DNA of 63,464 bases, from positions 1-63,464 of the forward strand of contig JAGTJM010000112.1 of NCBI GenBank assembly GCA_020747015.1, written 5' to 3'. Made by a program: the position numbers and the translations under genes. The stretch is from Pyrenochaeta sp. MPI-SDFR-AT-0127. Taxonomy: Eukaryota > Ascomycota > Dothideomycetes > Pleosporales > Cucurbitariaceae. How positions within the stretch are numbered: position 1 is the stretch's first letter; each line of letters opens with the position of its first letter. A model generated the notes under the pieces. The model was not told the DNA's origin and made no database searches. It saw nothing but the letters and a program-made list of their open reading frames with translations. Shown here piece by piece: positions 31,701-46,700 of the stretch.

Positions 31701-34700
31701 AGATGTGAGGGCCATATCTGATAGTGTGGGATTTCTCATCACACCAGCGACTGAAATGATGATACCCTCATGTCGTGCAGCCGCAACAAGTCGCATGGAT
31801 GATACAGAATCCCCTCCAAGCCTAAACCAGGAGTCTTCCGCGCCGATGGTACTTGGTGGTTGACCGAGCACAGCTGACCAGGCTCGCTGAAGCGCTTGCT
31901 CTGCACGTCCAGTTGGTTGTCGCTTGTGTGTGAGATCGGCTAGCCGGTAAGGAGCAAGTTCACTCTCTGAGAGCCCGCTGAGGAGACTCTTGAGGAGGTT
32001 TCTGTCGAGCTTCCCTGAAGCATTCCATGGCAGCCGGAGAATAGGGACAAAGATTGTTGGGATCATGTAGGAAGGCAACAACAACGCCAACTTAGTTTCA
32101 AGAGTTTTGGCCACTGATCGGTGTGACCCGCTAAACGGGAGGAGAATATCTGAGTCATTGGTAATAGACTCGGCACTTGAGACGGACATGTTAGATGTTA
32201 CGCAGAAAAATACGCAAAGAGCTTTCCCGGAGGAATTATGCGTGGAAACAATATCCACTGCGCTAAGTGTGCCTGCGGGGAGGTTAGACTCAACATGGTG
32301 CTCCACCTCGCCCATCTCAATTCGTTGGCCATTTAGTTTCACTTGTGTATCCTTGCGGCCAATGTATCTAGAAAAGATAGTGAGACTCAAGAGTTTCATG
32401 CCGGAAATGTAACATGCACTTACACGAGAGAGCCGTCAGAGTTATATCGACAGAGATCCCCAGTTCGATACATACGATCAGACTGGGCCTTCAACGGCTC
32501 TAGGAGCTTTCGGTTCATCCAGGCTGGACTTTCGAAAAACGATGTTGCTGTTTTATCCTTGTTGTTTATATAGCCTCGAGAAACAACCCGGCCTTCAACA
32601 ACAAGCTCTCCAATACCGCCAATGGGGGTAAGCTTATTGATGTTCTTCGAATCGACTAGCCAGTTTCGACCTCCAACAGCTTTGCCAATCGTTGCACAGT
32701 CGGAGTTCAAAATCTGGCCTGTTTCATTGGATTTGATGTTGAAGGTGGCAATAATGGAAGTTTCGCTGGGGCCTAGACAGAGTCATCATCCGACCTTTCT
32801 TGAAACATTGAATTCCTTACCATATGCGTTGATGAGGCGACAGTGTTTGGCCCATGTTGAGACCAGTGCTGGTGTTTGAGCCTCCCCAGCCGTCACCAAC
32901 GTCTTCAGATCAGGCACGTTTTGAGGCTGGATTGTATTCGCCACCGATGGTGTCAACACAGCCCAATTGACTCTCATGGATCGAATTGCACCTGGTAGGT
33001 CGTTCATGCGCTGCTTCGAGCTAGGAACGCAGACACAGCCCCCAAGCATGAGAGTAGACATTATTTCCATGACACAAGCATCAAATGTATAGCTTGCAAA
33101 TTGAAGGACTCTAGCCTCAGCGCAGATTCCCAATGGGGGCCCATGGTGTTTCACGCTCGTGCAAAACGAGCCGTGCTCGATCATTGTTCCCTAAAAAGAA
33201 ATGTTAGCACAATATAGATGACAGTCGAATCTTTGGCTACTCAAGGAAGCAAATTCGTACCTTTGGTACACCCGTAGTTCCGGAGGTATATATCATGTAT
33301 GCGAGATTTGATGGTCCGATTTCGACGATCGGAGACTTCATTTTCTTCGGCAGCCTCCTTAGAGTTTGCTCGTCGACCACGATGGCATTAGTGCCCACCG
33401 CGAGCAATTTCTCCTTATATACTGGTGAACACAGAACATGACGAGCACCAAGCTCAGAGATGAGCATTTTTAGCCTCGACTCGGGATGTGAGCCATCAAT
33501 CGGCACAAACGCGCCACCTGCTTTCAAGATTCCCAGCATTGCCACCACTGCGTATGCTGATTTCTCAAAGCAGATCGGGACAGGCATCTCAACCCCCACA
33601 CCTAAGGATCGGAGCATCCAAGCCAGATTGGTGGACATTGAATTTAGTTCTGAGAAAGAATATTCGGCATCCCAAGCACAAACAGCCTGCGCCGATGGCC
33701 TAATTTGAACCTGTTCGGCGATAACTTCGTGGATGCATCGATCGATGCGCTCAGGTAGTTTCATGTTCCAGCTTCGAATTTGACTCAGCCCAGACTCTCC
33801 TAGTTGCTCAACGTCACCCAGCTTTTGTCCGGGACTCGAAGAAATGATACTGTGAACGATTTGTTGGTATGTTTCGGCAATGTTTGTTGCTTGAGCTGGG
33901 GAGACGATATTAGTCGCGTATGTCATAGAAACTCCTATCCTCGAGTTGGAGACGTCAGCGTTGAGCGTGATGGCATACTCGTTTGGATCCATGGCATCTA
34001 GAACCTTGAACTCAAGTCCTTCCGCAGCGGCATGCTGTTCGGATTGCCTTTGGAGTGTGAATGCTGTGTTGAAAAGAGACTGTTGCTGAGTTTCATGCTG
34101 AACATCGGCAAGTGAGCACCTTTGGTGGTCCATCGCAGTGATGAAATCGTTTTGCACGCCCTCGAGCCCGGAAAGCACAGACATGCTATCATCAAAGTCA
34201 ACCTTGCATATCATCATCCGAACGAAGCATCCCACAGCTTCGCTTATTCCTTGCAATGGGATATCTCTGCCAGAAGTAACGTATCCAAACGTGACCTGCT
34301 CTGATCCAACGTAGGTCCTAAGTAGTACTGCCCAGGCAAGTTGAAGAAGCGACGCAACAGTGACAGCGTTTTGTTTACTGAATTGTATAATTCCAGGCAG
34401 ATCGTCAAACGTAATCTCTACACATTCCTGCGAGTTTGGTTCTTTAGACCCTTCGGTCAGAGCAGGGAAGAGACATGGCGAAGCGTCCTTAAGATAGCTT
34501 TTCCAGTAGGCAAGATCTGTTTCCCTCTCTTCAGAGTAGAAGTATTTGATATAATCACTAAATCGTGCCGCAGGTTCTTTTGCTAGGAGTTTTCCATCGT
34601 AGGCAGAGGCCAGGTCATCCAGGAGAACACCCATTGACGAGCCATCGGATATCGCATGGCTCATCTCTAGCATGCAGAATACTCGAGATGAAGACGTTTC

Positions 34701-37700
34701 AGCGATTACTAATGCATGCGGAGGAATAGGGTCTTGACAGTTGATACGCTGATGCTCCTGGAAAATCTCTGGAATGCGGAAATCCGGACACTTAATTGTC
34801 GACGTCCTGGGGTGATAGTCTCGTAGAACGCATTGTTCCATAAGGCCTTGCTCGGCTGTGCTCTCAATAAAGAACATCTTTAGAGCTTGGTGACGAGCCA
34901 CGACTGCCGACCACGCAGACTGGAGTCTCGAAATGTCGACTTGTTTTTCCCTGGGTGCTGGCAGGACTTCAAAAATGGTGCGGAAGATGTAGTGCTCCGG
35001 GTTTCGAATCTGGCTGAGAAGAATCCCTTGCTGCATTGGCGATGAAGGGAAGACGTCTTCCAATACATCTGCAGAGGGCATTCCGATCTGGAGAAGCCTT
35101 TGACAGAGTTTCTCATCCCCCCTGTATGAAAGAGGAAGAAGAGGGAACCCTGCGACTTCTGCATCAGGCTTGCACCTAATCAATCCATCGACCGCCTGGT
35201 GGAGACAGAGCTTGCACTCTGATATCCAGGTAGCAATATTTTGCTGGTGTGTGATGTCTTTGGGATAGCTGAAATTAAATGAAACCCGACCATGAGAGAT
35301 AGATGCAGAAATCTCAAAAATGGAGAAACGGGGAACGTTGCCACTCACGTCTTGTCCGGTTGAGATTTCTGGAACAGGCTTTAACAAGGCATCTTTCCGA
35401 TCGTGTTGTTGCATTTTCCCTAAGTAGTTGAACGCAATCTCCATTGGAAAGTGCGCAGCGAACGGATTATCCGTGGCATTACGAAGCATGGAATAGGCAA
35501 AATATGGTCGACCGGACTGAGGGACTCGAGAGCGGAAATCTCGCACCCAACGAATGGTACTCAAAATGTCAGTTTCCTCGCCGGCATCTAAAGCAACATA
35601 AATCGGGAACAAAGTGGTAAACCACCCGATAGTGCGTGACAGGTCTTGATTTGCCGAAAACGGCTCACGGCCATGCCCTTCGTTGAAAACCGGAGGGATG
35701 GTTCTGTCCGTGAAAGCTCTTCCAAACGACTCTAGCACCGAGCCAATGAATATATCCAATGCCTCTGTGTTCAATACATCGTTGGCTCCGAGTAAGAGAA
35801 GAGAGTAGGTCGGTTCAAGCTCGAAAGTTTTGCTCACCACATGACCGTTCACGTTTGTGGATGGTGAAAGGCCCCAGTACTCTAGATCCGCCGCGGGGCA
35901 TCCTTTGAAAGGATAGATAGTGGTAGAAAAGTCTTTGAGAGCTTGCTCTTCTTGTTTTTCAGACCAAATCTGGAATAGAAGGCTTTGGGGAATTTGTTGC
36001 CCACCATATAGCATGCTCTCAAGATCCTCCAGAACAACGCGCCAGGAGACAATATCGATGACAAGATGATGCGATACCAAGAACAGGAGCTGTGAGTTGT
36101 CGCAAGAGACGTCGAATACATCGATAGACCAGAGAGGACCAGTCTCAATGTTGAGAGAAGCCTGCGATTCTTCAGCCAGAGAGGCGACTTGGCTAGAATT
36201 CTGGATGCGGTGTGACCGGAATCGACAAGATCCAGAGACGTCATTCGTGATTCTCTGTGACCAAGTGTTATCGGGCATCCTGTCAAACCGAGCTCGCAGC
36301 ATTGAATGAGCTTTTGTAATCGAAGCAGCGGCTCTAGCTATGTCTTCGTGCGCGAATTTGCGAGACATGCGTAGAACTGGGCCACTTTGGTTAAAACGAA
36401 CGAAGTTGTCACCCACACTATCGAAGAAGAACCTTTGAATAGGCGATAGCCCGAAGCTTTTTTCTGTTACTTCGTCCTGTGGCGCTGTTTCCTCGACAGA
36501 TGAGACCTTAGAAGCAAGCTCCTCGATAGACTTTGCCCGGATGATATCCTGAACTGTCACACCTAGACCAGCAGATTTGCAACGGGCTTGAACCTGCATT
36601 GCCGAAATAGAGTCACCGCCGAGATGGAGGAAGGACTTTGTCTTTCCAATTTTGTTTTCAGGTAGATTAAGAACTTCGCCGAAGATAATCTGAAACTGGC
36701 GCTCGACTTCTGAAATATCCGAGTTTTGTGTCTCTTCTTCTTCAGCGCTGGAGATTCGGTGGTAGGTGTCATCCTCCATCATTTCCACGAATTTAACAAC
36801 GCGTCTACGATCAAGCTTCCCTGAGGGGAGCAAAGGCAGAGAGTGGAAGACAACCCACAAACTTGGGATCATATATGATGGTAGGCGTTGGCATAGCCTA
36901 TCTCGGACACCGGAGACATCTTTGGCTCGTCCGAAATCTACCAGTAAGGAATTGTTCTCTTGATTACCTGCATGATTGTTAGGTTTCGCACATTGTTGGA
37001 AAGTGGGACTATTACCAGAAGAATTATTGATGCACATCGCAGCGATCAATCGTTTAGCACAGGGTCCAGAAGCTGGAATAGCCGCGATGACATGCTTGAC
37101 CAAGGGGTCCAGGCTCAAATTCTGCTCGACCTCACCCAATTCTAAGCGTTGGCCGCGTACTTTCACCTGTGCATCCTTTCTTCCGATGAAGAAGAAGCTG
37201 CCGTCTTCGTTGTACTTGGCCAGATCTCCAGTCTTATAAAACCGTCGAGGATACGGATCGGTTTGGAATTGGGCCTCTTGGGCCCAGGCCGGGCTCGTTA
37301 TGAAAACTTCCGCCGTCTTTTCTGGGTTATTCAGGTATCCGCGGGCTAGTGTTGGACCTTCAACGAGAATTTCTCCAACCGCGCCTAAAGGCTGAAGTCG
37401 GTTGTGGTTGTTCTTATCCACAATCCAACAGCGACCTCCAACGGCGTACCCGATATTAGAGGGGCTAGTCGCTTCGGTCATCTTGTTGTTTATCGTCGCA
37501 GCGACACTTGTTTCTGTGGGACCATATCCGTTGATCAAGCGCACATGTGGTGCCCAGGTTGAGACATGGTGAGGGCTCATAGCCTCGCCAGCCAAAACCA
37601 ACGTCTTCAGGTGAGGGACTGACTGAGGGCTCATAGTTTGGCAAACGGTTGGCGTCAGGCAGGCCCAATCAATCTTGTTCCTCTGCATATACGACATAAG

Positions 37701-40700
37701 GTTGGTAAGGCGATCCTCGCCTGCGGGAATAAACACAAGGCACCCTTGTATAAGCGGAGTCAACATCTCAATCAGAGACGAGTCGAAAACGTAGGAGGCG
37801 AACTGAAGAACGCGACACCCAGACTCGATGTGGAGCATCTCGGCACACGGGGTTGCGTTGGACGCAAAGGCGTAGTGTTGAATCACAGTGCCTTTGGGCA
37901 TCCCCGTCGAGCCGCTGGTGTAGATGCAGTATGCAGCCTGCTCGGGTGAGACTAAAGGTAGCGCTGTAGCCGAAACTGTTGAATTTTCCGTCATATTAAT
38001 GTCGGCAGCCAAGGCCGTGATGCCTAATGTTTCGCAAATAGGTTTTTGGGGAGGCGAACAGAGCATCAGATTTGCATTCACACCTCGAACCAGATCGCGC
38101 AGTCGAGACTGAGGGGCTTCAGGATCCAGAGGAACAAATGCAGCACCGCTCTTGAGCACAGCGAGCAAGGCCACGACATACAACGCACCCCTTTCGAAGC
38201 AAAGAGGCACGAAATCCCCAGGTTTAACACCTGAGTAAACAAGCCATCTGGCCATCCTCGAGGTCAGGCTGTCAAGTTGAGAAAACGTGAAGCAACCATC
38301 CCACGAATGTAGCGCAGGAGAGGACCCCAACTTGTGGCTGAATATTGACTCATGGATAGTTCTTTGGGAAGTACGTAGAGGCTTATTGTTCCAAGTGTTG
38401 ATCTGTTGCCGATCTGCACCATTCAAGACAGGTATGTCTCCGATCTTCGACCTTTGCATCGCCAAGGATGTGAGTTGATGGAGGGTGTGTTCGAACTGAA
38501 TGAGCATTCGTTCTACCAGCCATGGGGAAATAGCATGGGAATCATACTGTGCTGCGATCTTGGTCAGTTCACCACTTACCGTGCAAGAAACCATAAGTGG
38601 ATAGGTGAAAAAGTTAGTTCCCACGGCGCCGGTACTTTGCAGATTCCACATTCCGCTATCTGTCTCTGAACCCGATTCACTGGTAATCATCAACATATTC
38701 TGGAAACCGCAGGCTGCTGCAGTTTCATCATTCAGCTGTCGGATGTGTTGAAGACCAGAATGTTGGTATGGCATACGTTCGGCTGAGAGGCGTTGGACTT
38801 CGGAGAGAAATTCGCCAACTGTCCAGTCTCGGTCTATATCTAGAAGGACGGGGACAGTCGCTATGGTTGGACCGAGCATATCCTCAATACCAGCGACGTT
38901 GGCATCACGGCCATTTACTGTCAAGCCGAAGATAACTTGTGCAGAACTTGTGTAGGCTGAGAGCAATGCTGCCCAAGCCGATTGAATAACGGATGCCATT
39001 GTGACATGAAATTGTGGTGGAAGTCTCGCAACGACTTTTCGGGTGGCACTGCTTGATGCTTTTGCTTGATAGCCGGGCCTTGGCAGTAGTGGAAAGATAG
39101 GGGCATCCATTCCAGAGAGGCGAGTCACCCAGAAGCTATCCGAAGCGCCAGAATCGATATCGGAGAGATGATTAATGAAATGACTGTACTGGACGACTTC
39201 TCCGCGCTGTGTCCGGTTGGTCTTCAGTGCATTTTCTACCCTAGACAGCAACAGGCTAATACTCCAACCATCTACGAGACGTCAGTTGATTTCTGGAGAT
39301 TTGGAGGTCGGGGATCGGTTTCCTTACCATAAATTGAATGGTGAGCTGTCCAGACGAAGCGCGGTGATTTTTTCTCTCCCGAAAGAGTGAAAGTGCAAAG
39401 AGCGCCACCTTGACGGCTGGGCAAGTGCCTGCTTGCTTCGTTCAAGCTCTCAAGATCCTCTACAGATTTCCATTCCATTGTTTGCTTAAACACGGCTTGA
39501 AGGAAACCATATTCCTCGGAGTACACGATCCGTGTTCTGAGAATCGGCTCGGCTTCGAACACCACACTCCATGCTTGACGGAACTTTTCTATATCAATGC
39601 CCGCTGGGAGGTTGTAGACAGTCTGTGCAACGTATGCCCCAGGCTCCTGCATACTCAAAGCGATCAATCCTTCTTGAAGTTTTGTGCAGGGATATACGTC
39701 TTCTATTAGACTGGGGTTCATTTCGCATTCTTTAGCTATACGCTTAGTGATCCTGTCCCTCATGTTCTTTGGGATCAGCGCGAAGGGCTCCAAAGTCGGT
39801 ATGGATGATTTTGATTCGCCATTCGTGACAGGCGAAAGAGCGCTTCCGGTTACCATCTGCGACAAAATCGGGCGCTGGAAGATTGCCGAAACAGACAGAT
39901 TGATTCCGCATTCACGAGCCAGCATTGACAGCCGCATCGCCGTTGCGCTATCGCCACCAAGTTGGAAAAATCCGGACTCTCTTCCGACCGTTCCGGGCTT
40001 AAGGTTCAGAATACTTTCCCATAGGCGGGCGATCTCAATTTCAGCTGGTGTAGAAGGAGGAGCGCCTCCATTTTCGGATAATCGGTATTCGACTGATTGG
40101 CTGTCTGAAAGATTGCTGACCAAAGTTCGAAGATTTCGTCGATCAAGCTTTCCGGACGTCGTCATGGGTATCTTCGCCATTGGGAAGAACAGTTTGGGGA
40201 CGTAGTAGGATGGTAGGCTACCAGAAAGGGAGACCTCAATGGTCTTCACAAGAACCTTGAAGGCTTCTGTCATACCCAATAGGGGACTCGCTTCAGCTTT
40301 AGATGCGGCCTTTGGAAGCTCGATGAACGCGGCAAGTGCTCTTTTGCCATCGGCTGTAACCAGTTCCACGGCCGACTGCGATCCCTGAGGCAGAATAAGC
40401 TGCATATGGTGTTCTATTTCTCCTAGTTCGATGCGTTGGCCATTGAGTTTAACTTGAGTGTCGATTCTGCCGTGGTATTTTACATCGCCGTTGGAACCAT
40501 ACGAAACCAAGTCCCCGGTGCGGTAAAATCGACGTACAGACCCTCCTGCTCCACACGCCCAGGTCGGGTTGCAGATGAACGACTTCTCGGTCTTTTGTCG
40601 ATCTCCTAGATAGCCCCTCGCTAGGATCGGCCCCTCCATGAGAAGTTCGCCTTTGCAGCCAATCGGCTGCAGCAAGTTGACATCCTCTGGATGCACAATC

Positions 40701-43700
40701 CAGGCACGGCTTCCAATCGCCCGCCCAATGTTATTGGACTCGGTTTCGGTGTCGTCTGTGAAATCTTTCCAGGTGCAGCTGACTGTGTTTTTGTCAATGA
40801 ACTTCTCTAATCTGGAGTGGACAATGATGTCTTACTAGATGCTTCCGATGGGCCATAGAATCCATGCAAACGGACTCGTCTGCACCATTTCTCAATTACA
40901 GCCTTGGATAGAGGTTCTCCGCCCATGGCCATAACTTTGACGGACGGAACTGTGTCTGGGTCAATCATGCTGGCAACAGTTGGAGTTAGATCTACAAAAT
41001 TGACGTCCAGTTCATTGATCGCTCCTACAACATTGCTCATGCGTTGCTCTTCGGACGGAATGCAACAGCAACCACCTAAGATTAGAGTTGTGAATATTTC
41101 TTCTAGTGACACATCAAATGGGTATGATGCGAATTGCAGAAATCGCGTTCCTGGCTGTATGCCAAGCTTAGGTCCGTGTGCAAACATCGAAGTGACGATA
41201 GAGCGATGCTCCAACACGACTCCCTTCGGTTTACCGGTGCTGCCGGAGGTGAAGATGACAAACGCCGGGTTTTCAGGTCTAACAGAGCTCATGGCAGGCT
41301 TCGTACATATCGGGATCTTGCTGAAGAGCCCCTTTGAAATGCAGACAACGTTGGGAACGTAATCCTCAAATAATTCCGCTCTATGAGCCGTGGTGAGGAC
41401 GACGCTAGCCCCCGTATCAAGAACTTTGGTTTTCAAGGCCTCTTTTGGGTGATTGGCATCGAGAGCAACACAAGCACCTCCTGCTTTTAAAACAGCCATC
41501 ATCGCCACGACTGCAAATGAACTCTTATCAAAACAGCATGGGACATAGACCTCAGGGCCAATACCCAGTCCCACAAGGTAATGTGCAAGACTGTCCGAAC
41601 GAGAGTCCAATTCAGCATAGGTGAACTTTCCGTCGTAGGAGCAAATGGCGGGTGCATCAGGCTGCAAGCGAACTTGCTTCGAAAACACGTTGTGTAGGCA
41701 ATCATTAATAACCTCAGGAGAGGTTTGGTTCCACTCCAGTATCCGCTGAATATGGTTCGGGCTAGCCCGGTTCAACTCTCCCAGAGCCTTGTTGGAGTGT
41801 TGCAATATGTTTGCCAGACAGTGAGAAAAAGTGGATGTAACGTTCTGAGCATGGGCATCAGAAACATAGTCTGTCCAGTATTCAAGAGAAAGCGCAACGA
41901 CATTATCCGAAACTTCAATATTAATACCAATTGGGTATTCTGTTGGGTCGTAATATGGGCCGTTTTCGATGAAAGCCAAGTTCTCCTGCTGTGGGGTGCG
42001 CGTATTGGACTTGACTCGGCGGTAGGATAGAACGGAATTGAATAGCGCAGAGCCATGTAACTCCACAGAATTTTGTACCAAGCTCAATGGTATCAGACGG
42101 TGTTCAAAACTGTCCACATAATCCTGCTGGACATTTTCCAGAACATCTTTCAGCGTCTGGTGTTTGTGAAGCTTCACACGGCAGATTAAGGTATTGATAA
42201 GTGGACCAACCATATTTTCAATACCCTCGATGGGTGCATCGCGACCACTTGTAAGATACCCGAAGCATACATCCTCGGATCCCACATAGTAGCTCAGCGT
42301 AATTGCCCAAACGGTATGAAAAATATTGGCCATAGTAATGTTGTTTTCTGAACAGAAATCCTGTACCAACTGAGGGTTGACAAAATCTGAACTGAATTGA
42401 ATGGAGTGGAGCTCTCGCTGTATTTCGCAGTTGGAATCTTTCAAAGAAGGGAAGCTTGTGGGCTCCACTTCCCGAAGGTAATTCTTCCAGAACCGAACTC
42501 CGGAAGCAAGATCCATCGTTCGGAGATGTTGCACGTATTCACCAAAACAAGGCGTCGGCTGGGTGAGACGTTGGTGGTATGCCTTTGCCAAATCATGGAA
42601 AAGGATATTGATCGATTCGCCGTCCATGATGGCATGAGATATTTCCAGCATACAGAAAACAGTGAATGACTTTGTTTCGACAATAGTGAATCTGTGTGGT
42701 GGAGTTCGTCCATCATCAAAGTCGTCTGAGCGTCTTGAGTCCAGAAGCCGCATGGCGTCGACATTGCTGTCTGCAGACAGGCGGACAATATTCGCTTTGT
42801 GGTCTTTCAGGACTAGTTGATCATACATGACGTCAGCTTTGGAGAAGCTTTCCACAAAAATGGTTCGAAGGGCAGGGTGTTGGCGAACCACAAGCTGCCA
42901 GGCTACTGCAAGACGCTGAGCGTCAGTGCAGCCATTAGAGCATCGTGCTTCATACGAGACTGCTGCTGAGTAGTATCCTGAATCCCGAGAGCGACCCAAA
43001 AGGATACCATCCTGGATCCCTGCGCAGGGATAAGCATCTTCCAAATCCACAGCAGAGAGACCAAATCGGGGGAGGATTTCGTTGAGGCACTTCTCTCGAT
43101 GATCTGCAGTCATGCCAAGCAAAGAAAAGCCGTTCGTCTCGGATTCCGCACTGTGTTGCGACATGCTTTCGATGGCAGCCGCCAAGAATTTCTCCGAGGC
43201 GGATATCCATTCTCGAATTTTCTCTTGACGTCTCATGTTCTTATTGAAGGTGAAAGAAAACCGTAGCTTTTTCTGTACGATGACGGCCGAGATCTCAAAA
43301 AGCCCGAATCGAGGAGCGTCAAATCCGACATCTGCGATGCCTCCAGCTCCACGAGCTTCACCTGCTAGATTATCGACAGAGCGGAGCAATGCGCCTTCTC
43401 GCTCAAGCTGCTGGTATTGCCCCAAGTAGTTGAAAGACATTTCCCAACGAGTATGGGTTCTGAAAAATTCTTGTCCAACACTGGTAAGGCATCGGCGGGC
43501 AAAATATGGCCGTCCGTTATCGGGTACTTGCTTGCGATACCCATTGACACGCTTGATAATATCAAGCATATTATCCGACTCGGACACGGCAACTTGGACA
43601 GGGAAAACCGTTGTGAACCAACCGACAGTGCGAGACAGGTCTATGGAGGAGTTCCAGGGTTCACGTCCATGTCCCTCTGTTTTAGAAATATTAGTAGATG

Positions 43701-46700
43701 TGAATGTAATTTTGAGAATAACATACCATTATAGACTGGTGGAATTTCTCGATCTTTGAACACTTGAGACCATGAATATATTAACGTCGCCAACAAGACG
43801 TCAATCGGGTCCACGTTCATGTTGTCCTGCACGACAGATAGAAAATGTGAGGTTACAGCAGAATCCAGCTCGAATCCCTCAGATGTCGCATTTCCGTACG
43901 TATTTTCGGTGTCTGGTATATTCCAATAGGTAAAATTGCCTGTGGGAACCTTGGATTGAGGCAGAACCTCATTAAGCCTGAGAGTTGGAGCTTGTTCGGC
44001 CTGTAGTCTACACCAAGCCGAAAACGGCATGGTCGTTGGGAGAAGCCTGGCTTGCGGATCCTCCAACAACTCTTCGAGATCTTGGAGAATAGTGCGCCAA
44101 GATACGAGATCGATCACCAAGTGGTGACCAACTGCAAACATGAGTTGTCTTCCATCGGTCAGATTAAACAGTTCGACGCCAAAAAGGGGTCCTTTGAATG
44201 GATTAAGCGACTGCTGACACTCGGCAACGGCCGCAGTGGCATCTTCCTTTTCACTAATGTTGTGCCTGCGGAACCGGTAGGAGCCTGAGATATCGTTCGT
44301 CACTTTCTGTTGCCACACGCCGTACCCAATGTCATCGAACCGAGCTCGTAGCATTGGGTGCCTTTCGATGATGCTCTCAATAGCTCTTCGGGCATTGCTC
44401 TCAGACACAGGACGTGTGACCTGGAGGAAAAAGCTCTGGTTGAAGTGGCCATTTCCTTGGTTTGGAAGTTGGAACCATAACCGCTGGATTGGTGAGAGAT
44501 CGAAGTGCTCTCCAATCTCCTCCTTTTGATAGGAATGAACTTTAACCTCTTGAATTGACGCGGCCAGTTGTCTCAAAGACTTGCTTTTCATAATCACTTG
44601 GACGGTAATGCCAATCCCGTCTTTCTGGCATATGCTCATCATCTGCATTGCACTAATAGAGTCACCCTAGTATATGAGTTAGTATATTCGCTAGTGGATA
44701 CCAAGGGCTAAGACTGACCCCCATTCCTAGGAACGATCGATCCAGAGAAACTTGGCTCTCACGTAAGTTCAATACATGACAGGTGATCTTTCGAATCTTT
44801 TGCTCAGCATCGGTTAGAGCACGGGTTTCAACCGCATCGGATGAGCTCGGATTAATGAGTTGGCAGCTTCTTTCGTCCAAACTTGAAAGCCAATTTGACA
44901 TTACTTTGCGGTCCAACTTCCCTGAGACAAGCTGAGGTATTTCTTCTACAACGGCCCAGGTTGATGGAATCATGTAGGCAGGAATCTGGGATTCCAATGC
45001 GTCCCGAACTTGAGCAATGATTGCGTCTGCGGCATGCTTGTCAGACCCTACCAAGAGGGTCGGCTTTGCCGCTGTAGCGCTGACTTTGAATCCTGCTAGA
45101 GAAACTGTTGCGACCAGCCGTCCCTGGAAGTATCCAGATTTCGGGAGCATAACAAGAGCATGCTTGATACTGCTATCCTTATGAATGCTGTTCTCGATCT
45201 CCCCCAGCTCAATCCGCTGGCCGTGGTATTTCTGCTTCTTATTAGCGCTAAATTGACAGATCAAGATGAGTGCTTTGATCTTGGGGTATCCCCTTGAGTC
45301 ATAGCATGCGAGTAAACATACAATCTGGGTATCTTTACGACCAATAAAACTCAGAGACCCATCAGGGTATTGACGAACAAGATCTCCTGTGAGATATCCA
45401 CGAAGCTTCTGCTGATTTCCATGCGCATCCACTGCCCATTCAGGATTGTGAATAAAAACCTGATTGGTCTTCTCGCCATCATTCAGATAGCAGCGAGCCA
45501 GCGTTGGGCCTTCGGCGAGTAGTTCACCTACACAGCCAAGTGGCAAAAGCTTGTTGTAGTTTTCAGGATCCACAACCCATGCGCGGATGCCGACGGGAAA
45601 TCCAATATCCTTTGGATCGCTATCAGCTCTGACATGAGGGTTAATACATGCAGCGACAGAGCATTCACTCGGGCCATAGGCATTAACAAGATTCTATAGA
45701 GAGTTAGCAGGATGTTGTTGCGTACGGGTGAGAGGCTGGAACTACAATTCGCGACCATGTGTCTAAGTTGGATTGACTCATTGCCTCTCCAGCTAACACG
45801 ATTGTCTCGAGTCCCGGTACCATCGCAGGCTCAAGGAATCGCACGACCGTCGGCGTCAAAGTGGCCCAATTAACACGCATGTCATTGATTACACCAGCAA
45901 GATTGTTTAGTCGATTCTCTTCATCAGGTATGCAAATGCACCCTCCGACCATGAGAACGGTCAGCATATCTATCAGCGATGCGTCGAACGAGTGTGAGCT
46001 GAAGGCCAGGACACGCAAATCCTGAGTGCTCGACAAGTGAAGTGCCGGGGCGTGATACTGCACACCAGAGCAGCTGCGAGGTAAATTAGCGAAACCCGAA
46101 GCAATGGAGTACAAAGCAAAACAGATGAACGAAATGGATAGACCCCTTACAAAGATGCATGCTCGATGACTGTGCCCTTGGGCATGCCAGTTGATCCAGA
46201 TGTGAAGATAATGTACGCCGCGTTATCTGGAGAAACGCTAACAAATTCTGGCTTCCCGTAGTTTCTCACTTCTGATAGCATCTGTTCATCGAGAGGGAGC
46301 ACTGCCTCAGTGACAGAAGCCATGGCATCTGCATGTTCGCGAGAGCACAGCATGACCTTTGCATTGACAGCCTGAGCAAGGGATTTAAGGCGAGTAACTG
46401 GATGCGTTGGGTCCAGAGGAATGACTATTTTCAGTTAACCAACTAAATATCCTATGCAAAGGTCTCTTCCCAGGTGTCACGCTCGCAAGTTCCCCAAAAA
46501 TTCTATTTGACGAGGGAGGAAGATACTTACAGGCACCGCCAGCTTTCAGGACTCCAATCATTGCGACAATATTCCATTTGGACTTCGAAAACGCAAGAGG
46601 AACGAACACCTCCGGCCCAACACCCATGTCGCGCAAACGAAGAGCCACAGTGGAAGAGGCGCGGTCAAGAGATGCGAACGTCATACTGCCATCCCATGCA

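Noticed and set aside
40783..40835. Apparent frameshift/stop inside A2 of the NRPS
   Set aside because: A GTAAGA…ACACAG intron removes it and restores GPSEAS…TWKDF in frame.
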